NCBI RefSeq assembly: GCF_004138325.1
Contig: NZ_SBLB01000001.1
Span: 496,001-560,000, forward strand
Length of the DNA stretch: 64,000 nt
Direction of reading: 5' to 3'
Source: Spirosoma sordidisoli
Lineage (GTDB): Bacteria > Bacteroidota > Bacteroidia > Cytophagales > Spirosomataceae
Shown here: piece by piece, positions 55,359 through 64,000 of the stretch
Layout of the letters: every line of letters begins with the position of its first letter
How positions within the stretch are numbered: the stretch's first letter is position 1
Translations under genes and position numbers: made by a program
The notes under the pieces: model-generated
Database searches by the model: none
Seen by the model: only the letters and a program-made list of their open reading frames with translations
Told to the model about the DNA's origin: nothing

Positions 55359-56225
55359 TTACCGGCGGCCCAGCCACAGGCCGGATACGACCAGGGCGGT
55401 GCCAGCTACGGTGTACAGGGTGATGGGTTCGCCCAGCAGCACGTACGAATAGAGAAAGCCGAAGATCGGGCAGAGAAAGAGCCAGAGCGACGCCCGGACG
55501 GGGTCTTGCCGAACGAGGTAGAACCACAGTTGCAGAGCCGCCACCGACACCGGTATGATCAGCCAGAAGACCGACGCCCAGAACCGGGCATCGTAGTTTG
55601 AAGCGCCGAACACCGACGGGTCGAAAGCCGCGCTCAGGAGCGTGAAGGGTATCAGCAGAAAGCCCCCCAGCAACACCTGCCAGCCGTTGATGACCAGGTT
55701 GGGCAGACGCCATTCAAAACGCGCGTAATAGACCGTTGCGGCCGATACCGAGACCATACCGACCAGCAGGATCACCAGGCCCTCTACGGTAGCGTGAGCA
55801 TCCTGCAGGAGCGGATACGTTGCCACCCCAACCCCAACCAGCCCCAGCATAAGGCCGGCCAGCTCGTTCGGACGCGGCATACGGCGCAGCCACAGCGCCG
55901 ACAGCAGCGCAATGAACAGCGGATTGGTAGCCGTAGAAAGACTACCGATCCCGGCCGATACCTGCTTCAGTGCCAGCACAAACGCCCCCAGATAGATCGT
56001 CGTGTTCAGCAGCGCAAAAATCGTCAGCCGGCCAAACTCAGCCCGGTTGGGCCAGGCGTCGGTACGCTGTATGCCATACGCGAATAACAACATGCCGGTA
56101 CCGGCAATAAAAAAGCGCACATTGGCCAGAATGAGCGGATGCACCGACAGCACCCCAAATTTGGTTGCCGCCGATGCCGACGCCCAGAGAGCCGCGAAAA
56201 GAACACCGGGGAGCAGCTGTTTCAT
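55359..56225 (-). CDS. EamA/DMT-family transporter
   Basis: A 288-residue membrane protein with about ten helices in two EamA halves. Typical blocks: ASAATKFGVLSVHPLILANVRF (helices 1-2), ALKQVSAGIGSLSTATNPLFIALLSALWL (helices 3-4 of the first half), and LWLFLCPIFGFLYSYVLLGEPIT in the second half. The family exports amino acids or other metabolites; the substrate is unknown. It is followed on the minus strand by unrelated genes with gaps and is probably a single transcript. Confidence 0.88.
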   Translation of the reverse strand: MKQLLPGVLFAALWASASAATKFGVLSVHPLILANVRFFIAGTGMLLFAYGIQRTDAWPNRAEFGRLTIFALLNTTIYLGAFVLALKQVSAGIGSLSTATNPLFIALLSALWLRRMPRPNELAGLMLGLVGVGVATYPLLQDAHATVEGLVILLVGMVSVSAATVYYARFEWRLPNLVINGWQVLLGGFLLIPFTLLSAAFDPSVFGASNYDARFWASVFWLIIPVSVAALQLWFYLVRQDPVRASLWLFLCPIFGFLYSYVLLGEPITLYTVAGTALVVSGLWLGRR

Positions 56226-56302
56226 CGGCTCCCCCCGGGTTTAGCCACTCGTCGCAGGGCTGCGTAGTTCGTATGTCTGTCTGTCACGGCAGCATCGGCG
56301 GG

Positions 56303-58387
56303 TTAAAATCCAATCTTACCCCGACGGCCGTTAGGCTTTTGCTCGGCCGCCCAGTCGCGCATCTCGGCGAGTTCTTTTTCGTATCCGCCCGACAGAATCG
56401 GGAAACGCATCCACGAGCGCGGGTCAAGGTTGTGGTCGTCGAGGTGGAAGCTGGGGGCGTAGCGTTCGCGTTTCCACTGGTTGCGGCTCCAGAGTTTGAA
56501 GAACCGCTCTACCCAGATCAGCAGTTTTTCGCGCTCGTGGGTACCGGCAAACTGTACTTCAACGAGCTTCAGCACATCGACGGGGGGCTGCTTGTCGCGG
56601 ATGGCGGCCTGCTCGATGGCGTTCAGCACATCATACGGCATCAGGTCATCCTCGTCGGTCTGTTTCTTGTCGAGTGGTCGCAGCTCGGCGGTGGGCTGCA
56701 GGTTGTTGACAGCGCGCAGTCCTTTTACCTTGATCAGCTCATCGGCCGCAACGGGGCCAATAGCCAGGCTGGTTCGGTCGGTGGGTTCCGTCGCATTTTT
56801 GATATTCAGCCCAACGGTTTCGAGCCATACCAGCCAGCTCCGCAGAAAATGCTTGTCGATGCCGGTAATGGGCGAAATACTGCCCGCCGTATCGCCATCC
56901 ATAGTAGCGTAGCCGACAGCCGCTTCGGAGCGGTTCGACGTACTGAGCAGCAGCGCATTGTTGATGTTGGCAATCATCCAGATACCCGGCGCCCGCACCC
57001 GGGCCTGAATATTCTGCAGCGCCAGATCGTCGGTATCCCACGACAGCGTGCGGCCCAGTTGCGCTTCGATCAGCCCCCGGTAGGTTTCTACCAGCCCGTT
57101 GATGTTGATCGAGAGGAAGGTAGCCCCAATGTCGTCGGCCAGTTCTTTGGCCGAGTTGAACGTATCGTCGGATGAGTTTTCGGTGCCCTGATACATGACC
57201 GTCAGCAGCTTCCCGACCATGGCCTCGGGCGTTTCACAGTCCTGCAGCGCGCGGATGTAGTCGAGTTTTTTCTTAACGCCCTCGATGCCGATGTTCTGCA
57301 CGGCCATCCGAATCATCAGGAAAACGGTAGCCGCAATGGCCGACGAGTCGGCTCCGCCACTCAGCGAAAGCACGTATCCCTGCGACCGGCTCTTGCGCAG
57401 GTAGTCGAACAGGCCCAGCGCCACGGCCCGCGCGAACTCTTCTTCTTTGAGGTATCCACCCCGCTCCCAGGCTTCCAGCTCTGCTTTCTGCCTGACGGGC
57501 GCCACCTCGGGCCAGTCGAACCGGTCAGCGACGCGCAGGTTCGTCATGGCCAGGGCCAGGTTACCGCGGCTCTGCACCTGGTTGAGCCGGGTCGCATCAA
57601 TATCGATCACGGCCGGTACGATGACGAAGTCGTGGTAGCTCAGCCGCGCGCCCGACACCAGCAGTTCGCCGTTGGAGGCTACCATAGCGTCGCCGTCGTA
57701 AATGACCCGCCCGGCTTCGTTCCCGAGCATGTTGGTATATATGTAGCTGACCCCAAACGCCCGGCTGGCATCGATCACGAAGCGCTCGCGGGTCTGCGAT
57801 TTGAAGAAGCCAAAGTGGCTGGCCGACGGGTTCATCAGAATATCGACACCCCGTTCGTACAGCGTACGGCCGGGCCGGTTGGCAATCCAGGCATCTTCGC
57901 AGATCTCGAACGCGATACGGACGCCTGACAGGTCGAAGACCAGATCCCCGAACGGATAGGTAAAATCGCCGATCCGGGTTTCGTCGCGCAGGCCCATCTG
58001 CCAGGGCTGGAACCAGCGGGCTTCATAATGGAGACCATTGTTGGCCATGTACTGCTTGGCCGCAAACCCCAGAATCCGCTTGTTGGCCACCAGACATACG
58101 ACGTCGTAAATCCGGTTGTTATGCCGCAGCGGCATACCGAGCGCTACAGCAATGTCGTTGGTATGTTCAACGATATCCAGCAATGAGGCAATGGCCTGGT
58201 CGATGGTATTCTGCGCAAAAAAGGCATCCTCGCAGCCGTAGCCGGTAATGGCCAGCTCGGGCAGGCACAGCAGGCTGACGTGCTGCCGCTGCGCTTCCTC
58301 AATGGCGTTGATGATGTTTTGCTTGTTGTGTTCCCACGCTAAGGGGGTCTGGTTCAGTACACCGGCGGCTACTTTCAGAAGTTTCAT
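56303..58387 (-). CDS. nadE: Glutamine-dependent NAD+ synthetase
   Basis: A 694-residue two-domain enzyme. The N-terminal nitrilase-type amidase (1-300) has the Glu of LLCLPELAITGYG and the catalytic Cys of the FEICEDAWI block; the C-terminal synthetase has the ATP PP-loop LSGGADSSAIAATV, the STSNRSEAAVGYATMDGD block and the ERYAPSFHLDDHNLDPRSW tail. It converts deamido-NAD+ to NAD+ using the ammonia released from glutamine. The length is typical of the bifunctional form. It precedes EamA and follows the Pnkp-like gene by 104 bases on the minus strand. Confidence 0.94.
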   Translation of the reverse strand: MKLLKVAAGVLNQTPLAWEHNKQNIINAIEEAQRQHVSLLCLPELAITGYGCEDAFFAQNTIDQAIASLLDIVEHTNDIAVALGMPLRHNNRIYDVVCLVANKRILGFAAKQYMANNGLHYEARWFQPWQMGLRDETRIGDFTYPFGDLVFDLSGVRIAFEICEDAWIANRPGRTLYERGVDILMNPSASHFGFFKSQTRERFVIDASRAFGVSYIYTNMLGNEAGRVIYDGDAMVASNGELLVSGARLSYHDFVIVPAVIDIDATRLNQVQSRGNLALAMTNLRVADRFDWPEVAPVRQKAELEAWERGGYLKEEEFARAVALGLFDYLRKSRSQGYVLSLSGGADSSAIAATVFLMIRMAVQNIGIEGVKKKLDYIRALQDCETPEAMVGKLLTVMYQGTENSSDDTFNSAKELADDIGATFLSININGLVETYRGLIEAQLGRTLSWDTDDLALQNIQARVRAPGIWMIANINNALLLSTSNRSEAAVGYATMDGDTAGSISPITGIDKHFLRSWLVWLETVGLNIKNATEPTDRTSLAIGPVAADELIKVKGLRAVNNLQPTAELRPLDKKQTDEDDLMPYDVLNAIEQAAIRDKQPPVDVLKLVEVQFAGTHEREKLLIWVERFFKLWSRNQWKRERYAPSFHLDDHNLDPRSWMRFPILSGGYEKELAEMRDWAAEQKPNGRRGKIGF

Positions 58388-58491
58388 GGATACAGGGAGT
58401 GCTTATCGATCCGGCTGGCCCAACGCAGCGGGGCGCTCTCACGACAAAGATGCTGTAAGAATAACAAAAAAGGACGGCAAATGGGTTTAGG

Positions 58492-59433
58492 TCAGAAATC
58501 GCCATAATCGACCTGCAGGCAGGTAAGCCCCACCGTTCGGCGCCACATGTCGACAACCTGCTGGCGGTCATCGACCACAAACTCTACCCGGTACCGCCCC
58601 CGGATATGCCGATCGAACAGCTCCTGCTTGACGACGGCATCTTTCCGGTTGTCGCGCTGGGGACGCATGAACAGCTGATAGTCGGCCGTGGTCCAGCCGA
58701 AATGCCGGTTGAGCCAGTCCACGGTTTCGGCCCGGCAAACGGCGTCGCGACCGGAGAAAAACACGATGGCATAGCCCGAAGCCTGCATGGCCCTGACCAG
58801 ACTGATGATGGGCCATTTGGGCGTATCGAGGCCCACCCGCTGCCAGTCGTACGGTGAGCGATCGCCTTTGTCGGCTACGGTGCCGTCGATGTCGACCAGT
58901 ATGCAGCCGGGCAGATGACTCTCCTGCTCGCGTTGAAAGGCGGGCCGGCGGGTCAGGGTTTCGGACGCAAATCGGAATGTCTTTTTCAGGGTTGCCAGCT
59001 GCTCGGCCTGCTTCCGGATCACGGCCTCCCCTACCGAATCGTCCCGGTTGCGGTCGCGCCGGATACACTCGTCGAGGGGCGTATCGATGAGCCGGTACTG
59101 GATCGTGACTTCGTCTAGATGCTCAGCCAGCAGCTTCCTGAACTCATTGAAATAACTAACCTTTAGGTTGGTATTATCGACCAGCACATGCCAGCCCCGG
59201 CCCAGCCCCTCCAGAATAGCCGTCTCCTGCATGGCGCTGACAACGGTTTCGATCCGATTTTTCTCCGAATCGGGGTAGTTTTGCCAGTAGTCGGGCAACG
59301 AAACCGGCAGCAGACTACGCCGGAGATCGTCGCGGTTGACCCGCAGCCAGTTGGGGTGGTCGGCGCAGAACTGGCGGGCGTAGGTAGACTTGCCGCTGCC
59401 GCTCAGGCCGGTCAGGATCAGCACCTGTTTCAT
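58492..59433 (-). CDS. T4 Pnkp-like polynucleotide kinase/3'-phosphatase
   Basis: A 313-residue protein with the domain order of phage T4 Pnkp. The N-terminal P-loop kinase has GLSGSGKST (9-17), Asp35 and Arg126 at the positions of the T4 catalytic residues. The C-terminal HAD phosphatase has DIDGT (181-185; Asp181 and Asp183), SGRDAVCR, and the tail DDRQQVVDMWRR, close to the T4 ending DDRTQVVEMWRR. The enzyme would phosphorylate 5'-OH and remove 3'-phosphate of nucleic-acid ends and so heal tRNA or DNA breaks. No RNA ligase gene is adjacent. Confidence 0.9.
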   Translation of the reverse strand: MKQVLILTGLSGSGKSTYARQFCADHPNWLRVNRDDLRRSLLPVSLPDYWQNYPDSEKNRIETVVSAMQETAILEGLGRGWHVLVDNTNLKVSYFNEFRKLLAEHLDEVTIQYRLIDTPLDECIRRDRNRDDSVGEAVIRKQAEQLATLKKTFRFASETLTRRPAFQREQESHLPGCILVDIDGTVADKGDRSPYDWQRVGLDTPKWPIISLVRAMQASGYAIVFFSGRDAVCRAETVDWLNRHFGWTTADYQLFMRPQRDNRKDAVVKQELFDRHIRGRYRVEFVVDDRQQVVDMWRRTVGLTCLQVDYGDF

Positions 59434-59508
59434 GATTGACGTTTCGACGACTTCGCCTGCCTGCCCAATGCTGCGGGCGCATCGGTCAAGCCAGGCATCG
59501 TTTCGTTC

Positions 59509-60126
59509 TTACTGTTTTATAAAATCGTAGGAAATCAGGCTTTTGCCGTTGGGCATCCGGTAGGTCTGGCGTCCCTCGAAACGCAGGGTCGGAGCGGTAT
59601 GAGCCAGCAGGCTTTCCTCGGCCACCTCGGTAGCGATAGCGGCTACCGGCTGCAGCGTTGTTACCCCCGTGTTGCTGACCCAGCCGCTGTTGTTGCTGCG
59701 CTGGAGTACCACATTCAACAACCCACCCCGCCGGAGGGTTTGCCGGATACTGGCAAAGGCCCGCTCCAGATCGACGTATTCGAGAAACAGGTGGCAGATA
59801 ATCAGCTCGGCCGAATCGGGTGGAATCGGAACGGGGTCCTGGTTGATGTCGGCCTGTATCAGCACCAGCTCGTTCAGGATGGGGTCGTAGCGCTCGTGGC
59901 AGATGGCCAGGTAAGTCGGGTTCAGGTCAACGGCATAGACCCGCCGGGCGTCGGTGAAGTGAACGAAGCCGTTTCCGGTGCAGGCGCCATAAACAGCTAT
60001 CGTCTGCGGATAACGCTGCTCTATTTTCTCCTGGGTAATCTCACTCAGACAGGCCAGCTGACCAACGGTGTCGTGGCTCATATGGCGTTCATAATCATCG
60101 GCAGGAACGTCGCTCCAGGGATTCAT
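59509..60126 (-). CDS. SAM-dependent methyltransferase (class I)
   Basis: A 205-residue cytosolic protein. The SAM-binding motif I is AVYGACTGNGFVHF (about 44-57), with the acidic ribose-binding block YAVDLNPTYL and a motif IV-like ELIICHLFLEYVDLERAFASI. An aromatic/Asn segment (QRSNNSGWVSNTGVTT) may shape the substrate pocket. The substrate is unknown. It is 75 bases upstream of the Pnkp-like gene and 44 downstream of the DUF5690 transporter. Confidence 0.8.
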   Translation of the reverse strand: MNPWSDVPADDYERHMSHDTVGQLACLSEITQEKIEQRYPQTIAVYGACTGNGFVHFTDARRVYAVDLNPTYLAICHERYDPILNELVLIQADINQDPVPIPPDSAELIICHLFLEYVDLERAFASIRQTLRRGGLLNVVLQRSNNSGWVSNTGVTTLQPVAAIATEVAEESLLAHTAPTLRFEGRQTYRMPNGKSLISYDFIKQ

Positions 60127-60170
60127 AGGTATCGGTTTATCAGTGGCAGCTCTCCCGGCGCAGCGGTCGG

Positions 60171-61463
60171 TCAGGCAACCATCGGCTCGGGACGGTCCCG
60201 AAACTTGCGGCTAAAGTACGCAAACGACGCGATGACCAGTATACCGTAAACGACTGCCAGAATGTAAGCGCCCGACACGAAGAACTCCCGGTAGCTAATG
60301 CCGCCCTGCCCGAAATTTTTATACAGCAGCACCCCAACGCTACCCAGATACCCGTACCAGTCGGCCAGGGTGACGATGAAACCAACCGTGCTGACGTAGC
60401 GAAAAGCCGCTACCAGCCGCTCGAAATACAGGCCGTTGCAGGGTACGTAGCCCATGTATAAACCCAGCCCCGTCAGCAGAAACCAGGTGCCGGGGTCGAG
60501 GGTACCCACGGTGTAGAGCCAGGTGCTGACGCCCACCAGCACCCCGCCCGTCAGCATGATGCCGTTCAGCAGGGCAAACGCCCGAAAATTGTCCGTCACG
60601 CGCTGCAGCAGGGCCATGACAACCAGAATTCCCAACGCAACCAGCGTTTCCGTACGGGCAAAAACCGCCGGGTTCTCCACACCCGCATCTTTCATAATTT
60701 CGGGCCCGAAGTTGTCGCGAAAGTCGCGGAAGGCGGTCAGCAGGACATAACTGGCGATGAGCAGGGCCAGCCCGGGCCCGAACTCGCGCACGAAAGCCTG
60801 CCGTTCGGGCTGGTTCATCGGCTTTCGCTCGGTACGCAGCGCCCGATCTTCGGGCGTAGGCGGAGGCAGCAGTGTTAGCGCGTAGACCGATACGAGCATC
60901 GGCAGTACGAACAGACTCCCCGTTACGAAAGGCAGCCAGAACTCCGTTACGCCCCAGCTGGCCCGGATCGACAGCGCCACGGTTTTTACGAAGCCCGACG
61001 CGAAGATGAACGAAGCAGTGAGTCCGGCAACCAGCGCATCGGTTTGTCGGCGGCCTTCCAGAAAGCCGAGGGTGATTCCGTAGACCATACCCAGCGGCAG
61101 GCCGTTCAGGAACAGAAATACGATATTCCAGGGGGCCGGAACGAGGGCAAAGCCCAGCAGCGCCAGCAGGGCCATGCCAACCAGCAGCAGCATATTGCCA
61201 GCCCGGCGCCCTGGCGACATCTCCGATACAAACTTGATACCCAGCCCTTTGGAAGCGGCATAGCCCAGTACCTGCGCCGTAACGAGCCAGATCTTATAGT
61301 TGATCCCCGCAAAGGCCATTCCTTCGAAGGTTACCGCCGTGATACCTTTGCGAAAGGCATACATGCAGGCGTAGGTGCAGAAAGCAGCCGTGGCTCCGAA
61401 GAGCATGAACGCGGTCGGGTGGCGAAGGAATCTGGGAGTCATGAATCGTCTGTTGACTGACAA
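60171..61463 (-). CDS. DUF5690 MFS-type membrane protein
   Basis: A 430-residue protein with about 12 hydrophobic helices. The start is 61463, or the in-frame ATG at 61442 (MTPRFLRH). Conserved-looking blocks are FGATAAFCTYACMYAFRKGI, KIWLVTAQVLGYAASKGLGIKFVSEM, the loop FLNGLPLGMVYGITLGFLEGRRQTDALVAGL and TGLGLYMGYVPCNGLYFERLVAAFR. These fit DUF5690, an MFS-like family of Bacteroidota. The transported compound is unknown. It follows a TonB receptor by 12 bases, suggesting co-transcription and a common substrate. Confidence 0.85.
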   Translation of the reverse strand: MSVNRRFMTPRFLRHPTAFMLFGATAAFCTYACMYAFRKGITAVTFEGMAFAGINYKIWLVTAQVLGYAASKGLGIKFVSEMSPGRRAGNMLLLVGMALLALLGFALVPAPWNIVFLFLNGLPLGMVYGITLGFLEGRRQTDALVAGLTASFIFASGFVKTVALSIRASWGVTEFWLPFVTGSLFVLPMLVSVYALTLLPPPTPEDRALRTERKPMNQPERQAFVREFGPGLALLIASYVLLTAFRDFRDNFGPEIMKDAGVENPAVFARTETLVALGILVVMALLQRVTDNFRAFALLNGIMLTGGVLVGVSTWLYTVGTLDPGTWFLLTGLGLYMGYVPCNGLYFERLVAAFRYVSTVGFIVTLADWYGYLGSVGVLLYKNFGQGGISYREFFVSGAYILAVVYGILVIASFAYFSRKFRDRPEPMVA

Positions 61464-61475
61464 TAAATGACATTT

Positions 61476-63722
61476 CTACCAACTAACCAACACCGACAGC
61501 CACGCGCTGCGGCCAACACCGTCGACCCCTGACCCGTGGGTCCGGTAGGCTTCGTTGGTCAGGTTCTGCAGTTCGGCGCTGACGGTCAGGAATTTCCAGC
61601 GATAGCCGCCGTTGAGGTTCAGTACCTGCCAGCCGGGAGTGCCGTTCTTACCGATGCGGTTATCATCTTTGTCGCCCTGGGCCAGCCGGGTTTGTGCCTG
61701 CGCATACAGGTACTCGGCCCGCGCCCACCAGCCAGCCCGCTGGTACGTCAGTCCGGCGCGGCCGTTGAGGGGCGGAATCCGACGAAACGGCTCGTTGGCC
61801 GTCCTGTTTTCGCCGTAGGTGTAGGTGAGTCCGCCGTACGCCAGCAGGCCCGCCCCGAACTCGTATTCAACCTCCGCTTCGAGCCCGCGGATGACTGACT
61901 CCGAGCTGTTCTGTTTCAGGTATACCGGATAGCCCTGGATGGAATCCCGCCCCGACCGGACGCGGCTGATGAAGTCGGTCAGCCGGTTGTTATACACCAG
62001 CAGGGTAGCCGCCAGCCGGCCGGTCCGTACTTTTACGCCGGCCTCGGTTGTCAGTGACCGCTCGGGGCGAAGGCTGGCATTGGGCACTTCGTACCGGAAA
62101 TCGACGATGCCGAGCGTACCCAGATCATCGACGTTGGGCGCCCGGAAAGCCGACCCCACCGAAGCCACCAGCCGAACCGCTGGCACGATAGCATAGGAGG
62201 CTCCGGCCGAACCAACCAGCGCCGACGGTCGGATGGTCGCTTCGCCCAGGGTAGCCTCCGGGGTAGTGATCTGGAAGGCGTTATACCGGGCGCCCGCCGT
62301 CAGGGTCAGCCGGTCGACGGTTATCGTGTGGTTCGAAAAGATGGCCAGGCTGCTCATCGTTGCCCGATCCGGATACAGGCCCCGTTTCAGCGTGGCCGCG
62401 CCGGTTTGGGTATTCACATCCTGCCGGGTGCTGCCAACCCGGTCGTAATACCACTCGATGCCGTTCTGCATCCGCCAGTAGCGCATCGGCTGGGCGTTGG
62501 CCAGCAGGCTCAATCCGGTGGTGGTGGTCTGGTCCCGTTCGTAGACCGCCGTGGGGTTGTTGTTGCGCTGACTCTGCCGCCCTTCGATCTGCCGTTGCCA
62601 CGATCCTGTCAGCTGCACCGATTGCAGAAACCGATAGTCGTAATAGCCTTCGAGCCGGGCGTAGGCCAGCTGTCGGCGCTGGGGGTTGAACTGGTAATAC
62701 CGGTAATTTTCGAGCCGGACCCGATGGTAGACCGGTACGCTATCCTGTTGCAGGTTCTGGTAGGCCGCCGTGGCAATGAGCCGGTTCGACAGCTTGAACC
62801 GCCCTTTTATATCGCCCGACAGCTGGTTATAGCCCGTGGGTGACTCCCGCCCGAGGCCACGGCCCGCTACCAGATCGCCAAACTTCCGGTACGCCAACCC
62901 GCCCCTGATGGCTACCGACGGGGTCGAAACCCCCAGTTCGGCCCGGCCGCTGTATTCCATATCCTGCGTCATGGCCTTTCCGAAGAAACTGCCCGTTACG
63001 GCCGGGCGGTCGGCAAACTGCGGGGTTTTGGTCAGCACGTTTACGACCCCGCCGATGGCATCGGAGCCATAGGCAACCGACCCGCTGCTCCTCAGAATTT
63101 CGATCTGCCCCACGCTCTGAGGGTCGATGGTATTCAGGTACTGGTTAGGCCCGGAGCGGAAGGTAGCGTTGTTGAGTCGGATGCCGTCAATCAGCAGCAG
63201 CGTCTGCTGGCCAGTCAGCCCACGAACAAAGGGCGAGCCGCCCCCGTGGTTGGTCTTCTGCAGGAATACGCCGGTTGCGCCAACCAGGGCTTCGGGTACG
63301 GTCCGGGGCGAGCGCTGCCGCAGGTCGCGGGGGGTAATCAGCGTGGTTACTTCAGGGCGCTCAAAATCAACGGATTCGCTGCGTTGCGGAGTAGAAACCA
63401 GCTGCTGATTCAGCTGAATTACGCTCGGGGTTGCGTAGACCAGTATCTTCCAGTCGGCCCGGCTGTCTATCGTCACCGTCGAGTCGGTTAGCCGGTAGCC
63501 AACCGAGCTTACCCGTATGGTATACTGGCCTTTGGACAGGTTGTAGAAATTGAAGTATCCCCGGCTATCAGTAGTTGTGCCCCGGGTAGTCGGGATGAGT
63601 TGCACGGTCATTCCCTGAAGCGGCAAACTGGTTCGGGCATCACGTACCATCCCGCTCAGGGTCTGGCCAAAGGTTTGCTGAAGCAGCAGGAGACTGCCAA
63701 GCAGGGTGTACAGTTTGTGCAT
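61476..63722 (-). CDS. TonB-dependent receptor (siderophore/cobalamin-type)
   Basis: A 748-residue outer-membrane protein. Signal peptide (MHKLYTLLGSLLLLQQTFGQ), CarboxypepD_reg-like domain (about 20-105), then a classic plug (PRTVPEALVGATGVFLQKTNHGGGSPFVRGLTGQQTLLLIDGIRLNNATFRSGPNQ...) with GSVAYGSDAIGGVVNVLTK, and a C-terminal barrel ending in a terminal aromatic (SAWLSVLVSW). The plug is of the BtuB/CirA type rather than SusC. It is the first gene of a likely operon with the DUF5690 transporter. No cobalamin riboswitch was seen upstream. Confidence 0.9.
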   Translation of the reverse strand: MHKLYTLLGSLLLLQQTFGQTLSGMVRDARTSLPLQGMTVQLIPTTRGTTTDSRGYFNFYNLSKGQYTIRVSSVGYRLTDSTVTIDSRADWKILVYATPSVIQLNQQLVSTPQRSESVDFERPEVTTLITPRDLRQRSPRTVPEALVGATGVFLQKTNHGGGSPFVRGLTGQQTLLLIDGIRLNNATFRSGPNQYLNTIDPQSVGQIEILRSSGSVAYGSDAIGGVVNVLTKTPQFADRPAVTGSFFGKAMTQDMEYSGRAELGVSTPSVAIRGGLAYRKFGDLVAGRGLGRESPTGYNQLSGDIKGRFKLSNRLIATAAYQNLQQDSVPVYHRVRLENYRYYQFNPQRRQLAYARLEGYYDYRFLQSVQLTGSWQRQIEGRQSQRNNNPTAVYERDQTTTTGLSLLANAQPMRYWRMQNGIEWYYDRVGSTRQDVNTQTGAATLKRGLYPDRATMSSLAIFSNHTITVDRLTLTAGARYNAFQITTPEATLGEATIRPSALVGSAGASYAIVPAVRLVASVGSAFRAPNVDDLGTLGIVDFRYEVPNASLRPERSLTTEAGVKVRTGRLAATLLVYNNRLTDFISRVRSGRDSIQGYPVYLKQNSSESVIRGLEAEVEYEFGAGLLAYGGLTYTYGENRTANEPFRRIPPLNGRAGLTYQRAGWWARAEYLYAQAQTRLAQGDKDDNRIGKNGTPGWQVLNLNGGYRWKFLTVSAELQNLTNEAYRTHGSGVDGVGRSAWLSVLVSW

Positions 63723-63861
63723 GATGTTTCAGGTTGATCAGCACATAAGATACTGACTACAGGAGCCAGCCAACGAAAAATGTGCCTACTTCTTAGTTAA
63801 CGTTGATTTTTAGACTGTTCTCGTTCGTCAATGACGCGGTTGTTACCAATAGTCACTCTGG

Positions 63862-64000
63862 TTAACGGCCTTCCGTTTGCTGCCGGTAATGATCGGCGCG
63901 TTGGTCGGCGCGGTCGTCCATCTCGGGGCCGCGCTGGATTTTACGCCAGTCGAAGTTTTTTTTGTAGGGCTTCATGGCCTCCTGCGGGTCGAAGATGCGG
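63862..64000 (-). CDS. 3' end of an unidentified gene (5' end beyond the window)
   Basis: The minus strand is open from the window edge to TAA at 63862-63864, encoding about 45 residues: RIFDPQEAMKPYKKNFDW, then RKIQRGPEMDDRADQ and a basic, Gln/Arg-rich end (HYRQQTEGR). I do not recognise the family from this fragment. It is 139 bases upstream of the TonB receptor start. Confidence 0.55.
   Translation of the reverse strand, partial: RIFDPQEAMKPYKKNFDWRKIQRGPEMDDRADQRADHYRQQTEGR

Noticed and set aside
63723-63861. Cobalamin or siderophore regulatory element before the BtuB/CirA-type receptor
   Set aside because: No B12-box-like core and no Fur-box-like palindrome were visible in this 139-base region.
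1-64000. tRNA or rRNA genes
   Set aside because: None of the intergenic regions is long enough and shows cloverleaf-like arms; none was recognised by eye.

Overview
The window is a GC-rich chromosomal segment of a Bacteroidota bacterium, most likely a Cytophagales member close to Spirosoma. Supporting evidence: three TonB-dependent receptors with an N-terminal carboxypeptidase-regulatory-like domain; a very large Ig-repeat protein ending in a type IX secretion (T9SS) sorting domain; a DUF5690 transporter; NamZ and fused IcmF enzymes; and two exact copies of the Bacteroidota -7 box (TAnnTTTG) upstream of genes. I saw no phage, IS element, CRISPR array, tRNA or rRNA.

Layout. 1-7.0 kb: truncated SGNH/sialate O-acetylesterase-like gene, NamZ muramidase plus 7TM histidine kinase operon, a LolC/E-type ABC permease and a TraB/GumN protein. 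7.0-14.9 kb: fused isobutyryl-CoA mutase (IcmF) carrying an in-frame palindromic insertion, a DUF2064 protein and an Oar-like TonB receptor. 14.9-17.1 kb: beta-propeller protein and methyltransferase. 17.1-27.8 kb: ECF sigma/anti-sigma pair facing an eight-gene minus-strand operon (two FHA proteins, a membrane protein with an EF-hand-like loop, PP2C phosphatase, exported caspase-like protease, membrane Ser/Thr kinase with TPRs, TPR membrane protein, PKD/Fn3/LamG lipoprotein). 27.8-36.8 kb: palindromic repeats, SBF-type transporter, small exported protein, an atypical kinase-like protein, GH1 beta-glucosidase, DUF2267, a CoA transferase, and a TonB receptor. 36.9-48.3 kb: T9SS Ig-repeat adhesin-like protein, GtaA-type glutaminase-family protein, OxyR, LolA-like protein, ferrochelatase, dihaem cytochrome c. 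48.5-55.3 kb: modular exported protein with three exact 426-bp repeat periods, an unrecognised protein, OmpA-family protein. 55.3-64 kb: EamA transporter, NAD synthetase, T4-like polynucleotide kinase-phosphatase, methyltransferase, DUF5690 transporter, TonB receptor, and the 3' end of a truncated gene.

The two most noteworthy items are the kinase/phosphatase/FHA/caspase operon, which reads as a complete phospho-signalling circuit wired across the inner membrane to an exported protease and a surface lipoprotein, and the near-perfect 25-bp inverted repeat that sits in frame inside icmF and adds about 33 residues to a domain linker. Most of the rest is ordinary chromosomal metabolism and envelope biology. 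All assignments come from reading translated motifs by eye; no database search was run.
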